A DNA stretch of 64,000 bases from Rhipidocladum racemiflorum (GCA_036346355.1 CM070590.1:47086855-47150854); one strand, 5' to 3'. Counted from the first letter of the stretch, positions 23,026-33,648 are shown. Program-made: numbers and translations. Notes: a model not told the origin generated them from the letters alone.

Positions 23026-23890
23026 CTATGCCGATTGCACAGCTCTGTTAACCATCAACTGTCCATCTCTAGCTGCGGTAGCTTGAAATTCCACTTTCTT
23101 TCCACACGGGCTCTCAATCGAGATAGTCCTTCGTCCACAATCCAATACGGCCTTGTGCTTGGATAGCCAATCCATTCCCAAAATAACATCTAAGGTCTGG
23201 GTTTCCAAAATAATAAGGTTCGCTAGGAACTCTATCCCATCTATTAGTATTCTCACCCCGGAACATCCTACTTTCGTTCGGAGTTCGGAACCAGGGGTTT
23301 GAACTAAAAGCATGCATTTAAGTCTTGCAATCCCCAAGTCATTTCTAGCAGCAAAGCCTTGTGAAACAAACGAATGCGAAGCTCCAGAATCAAACGAAAG
23401 CGCCATAAATCTTGAGTTAACAAGTAACTTACCCGATCTGACGTCAGTAGCATTTTGCGGTGCATCTGCGGTGACATGGTTGACTCGGCCTCTCACCACC
23501 GTCTGGGGTGTGGCCCCTGGTGCTGGCGTCCTAGCTGGTGTGGATCCCAAATTAAAGCGAACTGGGGTCACTCCTGCTGTCTTCTTTGGGCAACTGTTGG
23601 CAAAGTGTCCTGGCTCGTTGCGATTGTAGCGGCGTCTCATCGTTCCTTCTTTTGCTGAAGCGGCGTTTTTGGCTGGGGTTGAGTTACGATAGTTACGATT
23701 GACGGTCTTGGTGCTTTGGTGACGGTGTCCTTGTTGCATTTGTGGCTGGAATCTGAAAAATTGATTTGGTGCAACTCTCAGCGTATGCGTTCCCTGGCGT
23801 GATCCCTGCTGTTGCATCCTGCGCTTCCTGTTCTCATCCAGTTCCTTGCGCTTGTCCTCAAGAATAAGCGCCTTATTCACCAGTTCCTGG
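23026..23890 (-). pseudogene. Tekay A gag C-terminus and protease
   Basis: Downstream of the Tat insertion the gag frame resumes with a basic region (EDKRKELDENRKRRMQQQ), then a degenerate zinc knuckle RYNRNEPGHFANSC. The first two Cys of the CCHC are Arg in this copy; unit B keeps CYNC. The aspartic protease follows, with SFDSGASHSFVSQGF (catalytic Asp) and LDVILGMDWLSKHKAVLDC. The open frame continues to 24015, but everything above 23890 is Tat LTR sequence. A frameshift near 23020 separates it from RT. Confidence 0.82.
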
Positions 23891-24408
23891 TGTGGTGGAC
23901 CGGCCAGGCTCATCCCTCCCCCTCGGCTAACTAAACGAAGCACCACGTATCTAGTGACCCGCATGAACGGTTTTATAAATGTCAGCCTCTTTCTTCGATA
24001 AAGCCATAAGTCCATACCTTAGAGGATCATCCCTCGGTAAAAAGGGATGATGGATAAAGATTGCCCCTTTCCCCCCCCCCTCCGCAACGAGGGGAAACCC
24101 CCTTCCGTGGCGAGGGGAGAAACCGGAGGAAATCACTCCCAGCCGTGTTTCCCTCTGACGTGAACCTAGTGTCAATCTCCAAGGCCTGACACCCCCCAAC
24201 AACTCCTCCCAAGTACACAGTGACGTGTCCAGGCAATCTGAGACACCAACACAAGTGAAATTCCCGTCGAACCCCTATAAAAGGTGTACGAACAGAGGGC
24301 AAAAAACCCAACGTATGAGAGACGTGAGTCAATAAAAAATTCAGGTTAGCCCTTGGCAAGAAATAATAAAGAAAAAGAAGGCCAATCAATACGGGCATAT
24401 CCCAGGCC
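23891..24408 (+). repeat. Tat LTR1, 3' end missing
   Basis: The first 518 bp of the 630-bp LTR are present, very similar to LTR3. The TATA motif 'ctataaaag' is near 24272. It stops at 'cccaggccc', where LTR2 and LTR3 continue 'gccctataaagcgggg'. From there the sequence is internal-region text. Confidence 0.88.
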
Positions 24409-25786
24409 CCCCCGCCTCAACAGAATCCGAAGGGGGCGGTGGCAGGTGAGACGTAACCGCCACAGAGCCGGAGGAATCACCTTCGTCGCTGGATTCCTCT
24501 GCACCCCAATCCGCATCCTCGTCGTCATAATCCCCCAAATCCTCGCTCCCACCTGAAGTGGCAGCAGCTTGGGGCGGCGCCACACGAGTTAACCTTGCTC
24601 GTTTGGCCGGACGGGGAGAACCAGCTGACCCTCGGGGATGAGGGGGCGCGCGGCGTCCCCAGTCAGTAAAACAAGAGCATCGGGTGACCCCTATGGCGCC
24701 CATCGCGGCCTCATACTCCATTGCTTGGCAAGGGCCTAGAAGCTTGCGAGCCAATCTGCGGCCGCCCGCGCCTGTGTCTTGAACCCTCAGTCGAATCACA
24801 GACACCGTGCCTCCCAGCGACCGCTCCAGAGTAACGGGGGAGCTCCTGGCCAAAGGGTCGATACGACATAGACAATATTCCTCCACCAAATCTCGCATTG
24901 TACTGCAGGCACGAAGAGCCTTGAGATAATCCAGATATCCAATTTCTTCGCGGTCGCGCTCCAATTAGGGGATCGAATCGCTGGATCGACCCATCGAAGT
25001 ATGGAGGGAGAGTCTGCGTGCTCACGAATTTGATAATACCACCGTGACATCCATCACGAGTCCCATTTCCTTGGCGGCCGCTCTGGGATTTCCTTTATAA
25101 GGGACCTCTTCGATGCGAAAATTCAGGAACCGAAACATGACTTGCGGCCTTCGTTCCTGTTTTTATTTGCCGGTTGCCAAAACGCATCTTCTATGAGAGA
25201 AAACAAGCGCCTGTCAAGTGGATCCCACCGGACGGAACGCCCATTCCAAAGATCGCCAATCGCACAATAGCGTTAGGGGTAAGCCGTGAAAGCTACTGCA
25301 TGGAAAACCCGAGTACCGACGCCGTAAGAGGGCGGTCGAAACGAAGCCTCGCCGAGAAATGCCGCGAATACCATCGCTTCATTCGCTCGAGGTGAGGGGT
25401 TTCTTCATCACCAGGAGGCGCATGGAAGGGCGTATTACCCGAAATCAGCCGCTAATGCGTCGAGATCGTGAGCTCAACGCCGACCGCCCCAAAATGGGGA
25501 TAATCCCTGCATCCTCCTTGCTCAAAACCGGCTTTATCTTAGGAGGGCGCCTAGGACCCATGGAGATCTAGGTAGGTGGAAGATCAGGAAGACAGATGCC
25601 AGAGGAGAACACGAACGAGAAGAGAAAACGGACGAAATACGGAGCACTGGAGAATGAACCTCGCCACCGTCGGAGAACCCTATCTCTACAGGGTACGCCA
25701 AAAAAAAAAAAAAAAACAACTCTCGGACGTTTACTATTACATCCCAGCGAGCAGAATGACATCTACCCGCTGACATGAGGGGCTAG
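24409..25786 (-). pseudogene. Truncated copy of the Tat antisense gene
   Basis: This duplicates 35588-36981. The minus-strand start codon is at 25561 (MGPRRPP-type start). The frame is broken by several small indels and cut off at 24409 by the deletion junction with LTR1. Recognisable parts are GCCPAK-like text, the Pro/Arg-rich segment KRARLTRVAPPQAAATSG and the acidic run EDLGDYDDEDADWGAEES. It lacks the downstream coiled-coil exon. The segment ends with the purine tract that precedes LTR2. Confidence 0.8.
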
Positions 25787-26416
25787 TGTGGTGGACCGGC
25801 CAGGTTCATCCCTCCCCCTCGGCTAACTAAACGAAGCACCACGTATCTAGTGACCCGCATTAACGGTTTTATAAACGTCAGCCTCTTTCTTCGATAAAGC
25901 CATAAGTCCATACCTTAGGGGATCATCCCCCGGTAAAAAGGGATGATGGATAAAGATCGCCCCTTTCCCCCCCCCTCCGCAACGAGGGGAAACCCCCTTC
26001 CGTGGCGAGGGGAGAAACCGGAGGAAATCACTCCCAGCCGTGTTTCCCTCTAACGTGAACCTAGTGTCAATCTCCAAGGCCTGACACCCCCCAACAACTC
26101 CTCCCAAGTACACAAAGGACGTGTCCAGCAACTGAGACCCCAACACAAGTGAAATTCCCGTCGAACCCCTATAAAAGGTGTACGAACAGAGGGCAAAAAA
26201 CCCAACGTATGAGAGACGTGAGTCAATAAAAAATTCAGGTTAGCCCTTGGCAAGAAATAATAAAGAAAAAGAAGGCCAATCAATACGGGCATATCCCAGG
26301 CCCGCCCTATAAAGCGGGGAAGAAGACAGGGTAGAAGCAGGTTCCCCGAAAAACAAGAAACAGTCCGACGAAGAGAAAGAGAGAAAGAGAAACCCCTGGT
26401 GGCCATTGCCGCCACA
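25787..26416 (+). repeat. Tat LTR2 (5' LTR of the fuller unit)
   Basis: 630 bp, starting TGTGGTGG after 'gaggggctag' and ending GCCGCCACA before the primer site. It has no TSD of its own, so it is an internal shared LTR. By eye it differs from LTR3 at about ten positions. Confidence 0.9.
26170..26177 (+). promoter_or_regulatory. TATA box of Tat LTR2
   Basis: 'tataaaag' occurs in all three LTR copies at the same place (near 24272, 26170 and 37367), about 385 bp into the LTR. It would drive gag-pol on the plus strand. Confidence 0.65.
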
Positions 26417-26417
26417 C

Positions 26418-26432
26418 TGGCGCCGTCCGTGG
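26418..26432 (+). promoter_or_regulatory. Tat primer-binding site
   Basis: 'TGGCGCCGTCCGTGG' begins one base after LTR2. TGGCGCCGT is the usual start of the primer site in Tat-lineage elements such as RIRE2. The tRNA is not assigned here. Confidence 0.7.
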
Positions 26433-26498
26433 TGAACCCTAACCACAAGGTAAAACCACCGCCTGCCGATCAAGCCCAAGGGTAAGTTTCCTGCAACC

Positions 26499-27197
26499 AT
26501 GCCACCAAGGAAAGGAAAGGAGGCAATATCCAAGGGGGCGGCAGCGACGGCAGGAGCAGAAGAATCAAGACGGCGTGCGAGAAGCCAATTGGGAGATCCC
26601 CCTCGACTTCTGGATGACGAGACGCGGATGCCAGCCGCAACAGAAGCCCGAAACATGGCGGGAACTTTACATCCACAGACTCCGGTGGCCGTGCGCAAGC
26701 GAGCCCCCAAACGGCGGCCTCCGACGACAGGACGAACGGTTTCGACACCAGGAGGAGATGTGGCGGAAGCGTCGACACATCCGACTCATCGCCAAGAGAC
26801 CCACGGAAATGAAGAAACCCATGGAGGAGGAACCGGAGCTCAGGAGGAGATTGACCCCAACGTGCGGGCGCTGATGGAAGCCAACGAGCGACTCATGGCA
26901 GAGTTGAGGCGTCTGCAAGGACGATCTGATGGGGGTCAATACGAATCACAAGATGAAAGCCCGAGCCGCGAGGTGCTATCTCCAGCGATTGCGATGGCGC
27001 ACAGGGAAGATCACGATCCAAACCCCCTCAGCACCCGTCTACGGACCAAGAAATGGCCCTCCCCGGGAAGCTTCAAATTTCCCACCGTTAAGCCATATGA
27101 CGGTCGGACGGACCCAAGGGAGTTCCTCCGCGTTTATGATACGGCGATTGAAGCAATGGAGGAGATGATGACATCAAGGCGAAGGGGCTCCTTCTAG
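26499..27197 (+). CDS. Tat gag, N-terminal part
   Basis: The first ATG after the primer site gives 232 residues. It begins with a Lys/Arg-rich tail (MPPRKGKEAISKG), then a variable basic and Thr/Pro-rich region, then a helix-prone stretch (NVRALMEANERLMAELRRLQ). The start of the retrotransposon gag domain follows (KFPTVKPYDGRTDPREFLRV). The frame is lost after TAIEAMEEMM; the conserved domain resumes in another frame (ALEGIALSWYSSLEP) and then at 27311. Gag forms the particle that packages element RNA. The frameshift makes it non-functional as read. Confidence 0.8.
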   Translation: MPPRKGKEAISKGAAATAGAEESRRRARSQLGDPPRLLDDETRMPAATEARNMAGTLHPQTPVAVRKRAPKRRPPTTGRTVSTPGGDVAEASTHPTHRQETHGNEETHGGGTGAQEEIDPNVRALMEANERLMAELRRLQGRSDGGQYESQDESPSREVLSPAIAMAHREDHDPNPLSTRLRTKKWPSPGSFKFPTVKPYDGRTDPREFLRVYDTAIEAMEEMMTSRRRGSF

Positions 27198-27310
27198 CCC
27201 TTGAAGGCATAGCCCTGTCCTGGTACTCTTCGCTGGAGCCCCGGTCGATCACCTGTTGGCCGCAACTCCGCTGCAAGCTTGAAGGCAACTTTCAGGGTAA
27301 CTTCGACGGA

Positions 27311-28138
27311 ATGAAAGAGGAAAGTGACCTATTTGCGGTCAGACAACGCGAAGGGGAAACACTTAAGAGCTACTTCCAGCATTTCTCCCAGATTAAATGC
27401 CAAGTACGAGGAGTAAGCGACACCACTATCATCAATGCGGCACGTTGCGGCCTGCGCAGGGGACCACTGGCAGAAAGGCTTGCTCGTAAAGAGGTACGTA
27501 CGGTGGAAGAACTCTTTGCGAAGATGAGGGAATATGCGCGAGCGGAGGAAGACAACCTCCGAAGGGAGGATGGGCCCCAACAAGAGAATCAAGAATTCGC
27601 CCCGCGCAAGAGAGGGCGAGGGAAGGACCCCCCTCCCAACGCCAAAACGAGGGAACGATACCCAGAGCCTGGAAGAAGAGACGAAAGGAGGAGAATCCAC
27701 CACATTGAAAAACCAAGAAATCGGCAAGCCACGGGCGACAGGCCCGCTGAGCAGCAGAGACGAGGGCCACCCCTGAACCGAGGAAAGGAAGACGAGGGAA
27801 GCCGAGTTGACAAGAGGGAAGGGACAGAGCCACGGCAGTACTTTGGTGAATATCACGGGGAAAATATCACTCATGACACCATCCAATGCAAAGTGATCAA
27901 CGGATATCGGCGGTTCGAGGCGAAACAGAGAGAGGTCAAGACGCATCCTGCACCGCCGGAAGCACCTCCGGTTGGACGACAACACCCCCCTCCTCAAGTA
28001 GGGATGAACCACCTCCATCGCGTTATTAACGTCATTGCGGGAGGCTCCTCATCACATCTCTCGTCAAAAGATGCAGGAAGGCTTACGCCCGGCAAATTAA
28101 CCACATCGCAATTACCCCTGCCACCCTTCCTCCGGTAA
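27311..28138 (+). CDS. Tat gag, C-terminal part
   Basis: 275 residues continuing the gag domain: ESDLFAVRQREGETLKSYF, then QRGP-type text (RCGLRRGPLAERLARKE, VEELFAKMREYARAEED). Next come a long charged Arg/Glu-rich segment and a degenerate zinc-knuckle region (YFGEYHGENITHDTIQC, where the first Cys is lost). Gag and protease frames differ near 28110-28130, so pol is reached only by a frameshift. Confidence 0.78.
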   Translation: MKEESDLFAVRQREGETLKSYFQHFSQIKCQVRGVSDTTIINAARCGLRRGPLAERLARKEVRTVEELFAKMREYARAEEDNLRREDGPQQENQEFAPRKRGRGKDPPPNAKTRERYPEPGRRDERRRIHHIEKPRNRQATGDRPAEQQRRGPPLNRGKEDEGSRVDKREGTEPRQYFGEYHGENITHDTIQCKVINGYRRFEAKQREVKTHPAPPEAPPVGRQHPPPQVGMNHLHRVINVIAGGSSSHLSSKDAGRLTPGKLTTSQLPLPPFLR

Positions 28139-29442
28139 GATGCGAGCCAATCACCTTCACACAGGAGGACGCCACGGGGGTACACTTCCCGCACCAAGAT
28201 TCCTTGGTAGTAACCGCCATCATCGCTGATTGCGAAGTACGTCGGATATTGGTGGATGGAGGGAGTGCTGCGGACATACTGTCCATGAAGGCGTTCCAAC
28301 AGATGATGATTCCACAAGATCGGTTGAAAAAATCGGAAGTGCCGCTAATGGGTTTCGGGGGAAACACGGTCACCACCATGGGACAATTAGAGCTTGAAGT
28401 CACATTCGCAACGCCACAAGCCAGCGTCACGAGCCGCATCACATTCGATGTGGTAGACATGCCTTTCCAATACAATGCGATCCTAGGCCGGGGCTCGTTG
28501 ACGACCATGGGGGCCATAATTCATCACGGTTTCCTACGCATGAAAATCCCCTCCGAAGACGGTGTTATCACGGTGCGAGGAGACCAAGCCTTGGCAAGGA
28601 AGATAGATATGGAGAACCCGCCTCAAATCAAACACGCTGACATTCTCGAGTTAGATCCCACTGCACTCGCAAATCGCAGCCGCTGGCTCCCTAAACCACA
28701 GCCACAGGGAGAAACCCAACGGATACCGCTCAGGCCAGGAAGCAGCAAGGTAGTGATCCTCGGCACCATGCTGTCTCCCGAGGAGGAAAAGCACTTGATG
28801 TTGCTCCTCCAGGAATACGAAACCGTGTTCGCATGGGGGCCCAAAGACCTTCTGGGAGTCCCGAGAGGAATTATTGAACATGCCCTCGCCATTAACCCAA
28901 GCATAAAGCCTAAGAAGCAAAAACTGAGAAAACTTGCAGTAGAAAGGCAAGAAGCCGCGAAGGTGGAAGTTACTAAACTGCTCCAGGCGGGAATCATCCG
29001 CCAAACCCGATACCCGGAGTGGTTGGCCAACGTCGTCCTAGTCAGGAAGGCCAGCGGAGCATGGAGGATGTGCATCGACTTTACTGATTTAAATAAAGCA
29101 TGCCCAAAATATGACTTCCCCCTGCCCCGCATTGACCAGCTGGTTGACTCAACCTCTGGGTCAGAAAGGATGAGTTTCCTTGATGCTTATTCCGGTTATC
29201 ACCAAGTATATATGCAGGAAGGAGACGAAGACAAGACGGCGTTTGTTACTCCCTTCGGTACCTATTGCTTCGTGCGAATGCCTTTCGGGCTCAAAAACGC
29301 GGGTGCTACCTTCGCTCGACTCATCGCGAAGATTTTCGCCGATCAGTTAGGAAGAAACGTGGAAGCTTACGTTGACGATATAATTGTCAAAAGTGAAAAG
29401 AAAGAAGATCATGTCGGGACCTCAGGAAACCTTGAAATTTGA
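28130..29442 (+). CDS. Tat protease and reverse transcriptase
   Basis: The frame is open from about 28130; its first ATG is at 28204, but the protein is a polyprotein segment, so that ATG need not be a start. The protease core is CEVRRILVDGGSAADILSM (catalytic DGGS; D-S/T-G is more usual) with a flap region and FQYNAILGRGSL. RT follows: LVRKASGAWRMCIDFTDLN, then FLDAYSGYHQVYMQEGDED, CFVRMPFGLKNAGATFARL and the catalytic YVDDIIVKSEKKEDH. The frame is lost just after it (GTSGNLEI). Motif order and the VRMPFGLKNAGATF form fit the Tat lineage. Confidence 0.88.
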
Positions 29443-30129
29443 TAAAAGGAAAGGTGAAGCTTAACCCGCAAAATGTGTCTTCGGCGTGGACGCAAGAAAA
29501 TTGCTAGGTTCCTGGTCTCCCAACGGGCATAGTTTAATCCGGAAAAGATAAGAGCTGTCCAAGACATGGCTCCACCTAGAAACCTGAAAGAAGTGCCACG
29601 GTTGGCGAGGCGAATAGCGGCTTTCGATCGATTCTTGCCAAAATCCGGAACGAAGTTTGCGGTCTTTAAAGCCTTGCGCACGAACGATAGTTTCGCCTGG
29701 ACAGGGAATGCCAACGCGCCGACGACTTGAAGCGAGCCTCATGGAGATCCTGTCTGCAGAGCCCAAAGCAAGGAGAGGAGCTTACATTATATCTAGCAGC
29801 TAGCCCCTTGGCCGTAAGCGCTGTGCTAGTGCGGCCCCTAGGCGCCAAACAACAGCCGGTCTACTTCGTTTCTGAAGCCCTCCAAGGAGCGAAGCTACGA
29901 TACTCGGAAATGGAAAAACTGGCGTACGCCCTGTTAATGGCATCTCGAAAGCTCCGGCATTATTTTCAGGCCAACCGCATCAAGGTGCCGACTACATATC
30001 CTCTAGGGTCTATGCTCTCCAACAGGGAAAGCCTTTGGGCGCATCAGCAAGTGGGCGGTCGAACTAGCTCCCTTTGAATTAACCATAATTCCTCGCACGG
30101 CAATCAAAAGCCAAGCCCTCGTCGATTTC
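29443..30129 (+). pseudogene. Tat RT thumb and first RNase H, frameshifted
   Basis: The thumb and connection are readable only in pieces (ARRIAAFDRFLPKSG-like text near 29610-29660). From 29727 the frame gives ELTLYLAASPLAVSAVLVR, then QQPVYFVSEALQGAKLRYSEMEK and KLRHYFQANRIKV. This is the degenerate gypsy RNase H typical of the Tat lineage. At least three frameshifts occur in 29443-30129. Confidence 0.75.
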
Positions 30130-31074
30130 ATGGTAGAATGGACTTCCCCAGCCACAGAGAACAACCAAACCCCAACGATGTGGTCCATCAATTCCGATGG
30201 ATCTTGGGGAGCGAGCGGAGCGGGAATAGCGGCGGTGATACACACGCCCAGCGGAGAAAAAGTGGAGTTCGCAGCAAGGCTGGAATTTCCTTCTACCAAC
30301 AATATAGCCGAGTACGAAGCGCTATTATTGGGTATTAGAAAAGCGAAGATCATGGGAGCGAGAAAGGCGATAATATACACCGACTCGAAACTCATTCAGG
30401 GGCACATCACCAAAGAATATCAAGTGAAGGATGAACAGCTCCAGAAGTACGTCGAGATGGTCCGAACCATGGAGAAGGGTTTCACCGGGTTCACCGTTAA
30501 TGCAATTCCCAGGTCCCAAAATGAACGCGCCGACGAGCTAGCCAAGATCGCAGCCGCCGGAGGAAGTCTACCTTCGACAATCTTCTACGAGATACTTCGC
30601 ACCCCCTCCATTCCTTCCCAGATAAATCTCATTGTTCGAGCAGTCAGTGAAGACTGGAGGAACGAAATATACAACTATCTCCTGGAGGGAGTTTTGCCAG
30701 ATGAGGAGGCGCAAGCGAGGCGCGTCGAAAGGCGAGCAAAGAAGTACGCCATCATCAACGGCTTCCTATTCCGTAGCGGCCTTTGCGCTCCGTGGCTACG
30801 CTGCATTTCGCGAGAAGAGGGAGTGCAAGCTTTACTTGAAGCGCATCAGGGAGATTGCGAGGCACACCATGCCCCTAGAAATCTTGTGAGAAAGTTATTC
30901 CGAATGGGGCTCTACTGGCCTTCGGCGTTGCAACATGCAGAGCATATGGTCCGACACTGTCATGCGTGCCAATGGATGACCAAGCAAACAAGGGCCCCGC
31001 CCAACGAACTGCATGCGGTACCCTGGCCGGCCCTTCGCCAAGTGGGGAATAGATATCGTTGGGGCGCTTCCTAA
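30130..31074 (+). CDS. Tat second (archaeal-type) RNase H and integrase zinc finger
   Basis: The N-terminal half is a complete second RNase H: NSDGSWGASGAG (first Asp), NNIAEYEALLLGIRKAK (Glu), IYTDSKLIQGHI (second Asp) and RSQNERADELAKIA (last Asp). A second RNase H acquired by the Tat lineage is established. After a linker comes the integrase HHCC finger: LEAHQGDCEAHHAPR, then VRHCHACQWMTK. The frame shifts after PWPALRQ; the integrase core continues at 31013. All four RNase H acidic residues are present. Confidence 0.87.
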   Translation: MVEWTSPATENNQTPTMWSINSDGSWGASGAGIAAVIHTPSGEKVEFAARLEFPSTNNIAEYEALLLGIRKAKIMGARKAIIYTDSKLIQGHITKEYQVKDEQLQKYVEMVRTMEKGFTGFTVNAIPRSQNERADELAKIAAAGGSLPSTIFYEILRTPSIPSQINLIVRAVSEDWRNEIYNYLLEGVLPDEEAQARRVERRAKKYAIINGFLFRSGLCAPWLRCISREEGVQALLEAHQGDCEAHHAPRNLVRKLFRMGLYWPSALQHAEHMVRHCHACQWMTKQTRAPPNELHAVPWPALRQVGNRYRWGAS

Positions 31075-31372
31075 AGCTCGAGCAAACCTTCAGTTTGTAA
31101 TCATCGCCATCGATTACTTCTCCCGCTGGATCGAGGCAGAGCCGGTTGCAAAGATAACCGCAGAGGCCGCCGTCAAATTTCTATGGAAAACGATTATCTG
31201 CAGATACGGAGTCCCTTACCAGATCGTGACCGACAATGGGTCTCGCTTTGACTCTCGAAATTCGCGACATCGTGTGATAATATCGGGACAAAGATCTGCT
31301 TCGCCTCAGTGGGTCATCCTCAGTCGAACGGGGCAGTGGAACGGGCGAACGGGTTACTTCTTGATGGTATAA
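31013..31372 (+). pseudogene. Tat integrase catalytic core
   Basis: The frame carries PFAKWGIDIVGALPKA (first Asp), FVIIAIDYFSRWIEAEP and YQIVTDNGSRFDSR (second Asp). It then drifts out of frame; the segment with the catalytic Glu is in the overlapping frame from 31309 (PQSNGAVERANGLL). Small indels near 31075 and 31265 separate the three integrase pieces. Confidence 0.8.
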
Positions 31373-31866
31373 AGAAAAGGCTTTACGACTCCAAAAAGGG
31401 GCTTTGGCCCGGCGAGCTGGACCACGTCTTATGGGCAACCCGCACTTCGGCCTCAAGAGCGACCAGGTTTTCCCCCTTCCGCCTCCTTTTCGGGGAGGAA
31501 GCCGTTTCACCGGCGGAGATCCGTGCAAAATCCTTGCGAGTAATCAAAACCCTGACCCACGAGGCAATCGACATCACGTGTGATCTAGAGGAAGAACGCA
31601 AGCTTCAAGCCTTAAAGACCATGAGAGCCTATGCGGAGGCGTCAACTCGAAGCTTCAACAAGAAGCTGAAGAAGCGTGAAATACACCCTGGGGACATGGT
31701 GCTCAAGCGGGCCGCTCCAGCCTTCGCAAAGCTGGAAACGACGTGGGAGGGACCATACATCATCCAAGAGTCAACCGCGAAGGGAGCGCACAAGCTCATT
31801 ACCCCTGACGGAGAAGAAATACCACGGACATGGAATACCGACGCACTTAAAAAATTTTACCCGTAG
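31309..31866 (+). CDS. Tat integrase C-terminal part
   Basis: 185 residues. It starts inside the core at HPQSNGAVERANGLLLDGI (catalytic Glu). It continues through LWATRTSASRATRFSPFRL, FGEEAVSPAEIRAKSL and the C-terminal beta region HPGDMVLKRAAPAF, LETTWEGPYIIQES, ending WNTDALKKFYP at a stop. This ending is usual for Tat-lineage pol, which lacks a chromodomain. The leading Met is not a natural start. Confidence 0.85.
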   Translation: MGHPQSNGAVERANGLLLDGIKKRLYDSKKGLWPGELDHVLWATRTSASRATRFSPFRLLFGEEAVSPAEIRAKSLRVIKTLTHEAIDITCDLEEERKLQALKTMRAYAEASTRSFNKKLKKREIHPGDMVLKRAAPAFAKLETTWEGPYIIQESTAKGAHKLITPDGEEIPRTWNTDALKKFYP

Positions 31867-31984
31867 GTGATGGAATCCGAAGGAAAGAAATGTACCGATC
31901 CTTATCAATAAAATAAAGGAAAGACATTGCTAGCTCGAGCCATCTCCATATTCTCCAGGACTCAAATCAAGAAACCTGTTGCGA

Positions 31985-32680
31985 GTTCGCGGATGCTTGG
32001 TCGGGCAAAAGTCCCACCCATCCCTCGCTCCGGAGACCCGTTGCCCCGCGCCGGGTAGGGGTTCGCGGATGCTTGGTCGGGCAAAAGTCCCACCCATCCC
32101 TCGCTCCGGAGACCCGTTGCCTCGCGCCGGGTAGGAGTTCGCAGATGCTTGGTCGGGCAAAAGTCCCACCCATCCCTCGCTCCGGAGACCCGTTACCTCG
32201 CCAGGGTAGGATTTCGCGGATGCTTGGTCGGGCAAAGTCCCACCCATCCTCGCTCAGGAGACCCGTTGCCTCGCCGGGTAGGAGTCCGCGGATGCTTGGT
32301 CGGGCAAAAGTCCCACCCATCCTCGCTCAGGAGACCCGTTGCCTCGGCAGGGTAGGAGTTCGCGGATGCTTGGTCGGGCAAAAGTCCCACCCATCCTCGC
32401 TCAGGAGACCCGCTGCCTCGCGCCGGTAGGAGTTCGCGGATGCTTGGTCGGGCAAAGTCCCACCCATCCTCGCCCGAGACCCGTTGCCTCGCGCCGGGTA
32501 GGAGTTCGCGGATGCTTGGTCGGGCAAAAGTCCCACCCATCCCTCGCTCCGGAGACCCGTTGCCTCGCGCCGGGTAGGAGTTCGCGGATGCTTGGTCGGG
32601 CAAAAGTCCCACCCATCCCTCGCTCCGGAGACCCGTTGCCTCGCGCCGGATAGGAGTTCGCTGATGCTTAGTCGCACCGA
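31985..32680. repeat. Minisatellite, about 75-bp unit, nine to ten copies
   Basis: The core 'ggatgcttggtcgggcaaa' recurs near 31991, 32067, 32143, 32218, 32290, 32364, 32438, 32510 and 32586, with a degraded copy near 32660. Spacing is 72-78 bp. Units differ mostly by small indels. The array stands between pol and the antisense gene, the region where Tat/Ogre-type elements are known to carry tandem repeats. The overlapping ORFs on both strands are repeat artefacts. Confidence 0.9.
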
Positions 32681-33112
32681 CACTACAATTCGTTCGTTGC
32701 CCCGGTTCATCTATTCACGAAATAACCGGCCGGGTTAAGGTGCCAACCTCCCCTTCGCTCCGAAGGACCGGAGAACACACCATGTTAAACTAGCCAAGCC
32801 ATTGAGAAAATACGCCCAAGCCGGTATCCCGTTTTTCCCTCGGCAAGGAGGGAGAGGGTGCTTACGCATTACGCGACTATACCTATTCTCGCGTCCCAAC
32901 CCGGAACTGGGCTGGGTAAAGAATCGAGGCTGTTCTACGATTACCAATCAAGGTACGATAGGAAGCTAAGAATGCATGGCCGGAAGGAATTCAAACAAGG
33001 AGGACGAAGAACAGATATAGGTAAGAATCCCCCGCCGGGAGTTACATAATATCATCCCAATCATACATAATATGGAAATCCAACAGAAACTCCTATACTA
33101 AATAAGGCGGAC
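32681..33112. other. Non-coding Tat internal sequence
   Basis: Between the minisatellite and the small antisense ORF I see no gene, repeat or site that I can support. Confidence 0.5.
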
Positions 33113-33457
33113 TTAGACGCGATTAGCACGCATCACGGCTTCCGTGAGGGCATCCTTGGCTTCCAGCAGCCGCGGCACCATCCCGATCAGTATGTCGAGG
33201 TTGGCGAGGTCTCTGGCAAGCGCCTCCTCTGCGGCCATTATCATGTCAAAATCCGCCCATAGACCTTCAATGAAGGCCTCGAGATCGTTGGCGACTGGAA
33301 GACCCCCGGGAGCGAGGGCGTCACCCGGAAGGTCAAGAACCATGTTAGGGGCTCCCTCCTCCCCCAGCAGCGGTGGGATCTCTGCCACAGGCGGCCCCTC
33401 ATCTAGGTTGGCGAAAATAGGGTCTTCTTCCATGACTTCTCCGGGGATGTCAGCCAT
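33113..33457 (-). CDS. Small antisense ORF of the Tat element, unknown function
   Basis: 114 residues, very acidic: MADIPGEVMEEDPIFANLD, then a Leu/Asp-rich helix-prone C-terminus with ARDLANLDILIGMVPRLLE. No family recognised. It has a clean ATG, no internal stop and biased composition, in a region where most frames are broken. It lies downstream of the long antisense gene in the same orientation, about 190 bp from it. It could be its last exon, a separate antisense gene, or chance. A weak TATA-like 'ttatttaa' lies upstream near 33545. Confidence 0.5.
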   Translation of the reverse strand: MADIPGEVMEEDPIFANLDEGPPVAEIPPLLGEEGAPNMVLDLPGDALAPGGLPVANDLEAFIEGLWADFDMIMAAEEALARDLANLDILIGMVPRLLEAKDALTEAVMRANRV

Positions 33458-33648
33458 TGAAAAAGCAAGGAGAACAGGGATAGAGAGTGATCGTCTACTC
33501 TAAAACTAACAAGGTGGGCGAGGAAGGCAAAAGGGCGGTGTTAAATAAGAACGCTGGAAGCCCGAGCGCCCCCACGCCCCCGAGAAGTTCACCAAGTCAT
33601 TAAGTCCTCTAAGTACTCACATCGACGCCTGGTCTCCGTCGGGAGAAA

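Noticed and set aside
23891..24015. N-terminal 40 residues of the ORF at 23026-24015
   Set aside because: That part is translated from Tat LTR1 across the insertion boundary, not from Tekay gag.
27329..28018. 229-aa minus-strand ORF opposite Tat gag
   Set aside because: Shadow of the gag frame; composition follows the gag codons and it has no domain.
31985..32680. Regular repeats that could suggest a CRISPR array
   Set aside because: Units are contiguous and homologous over their full 75 bp, with no unique spacers, and lie inside a plant retrotransposon; it is a minisatellite.
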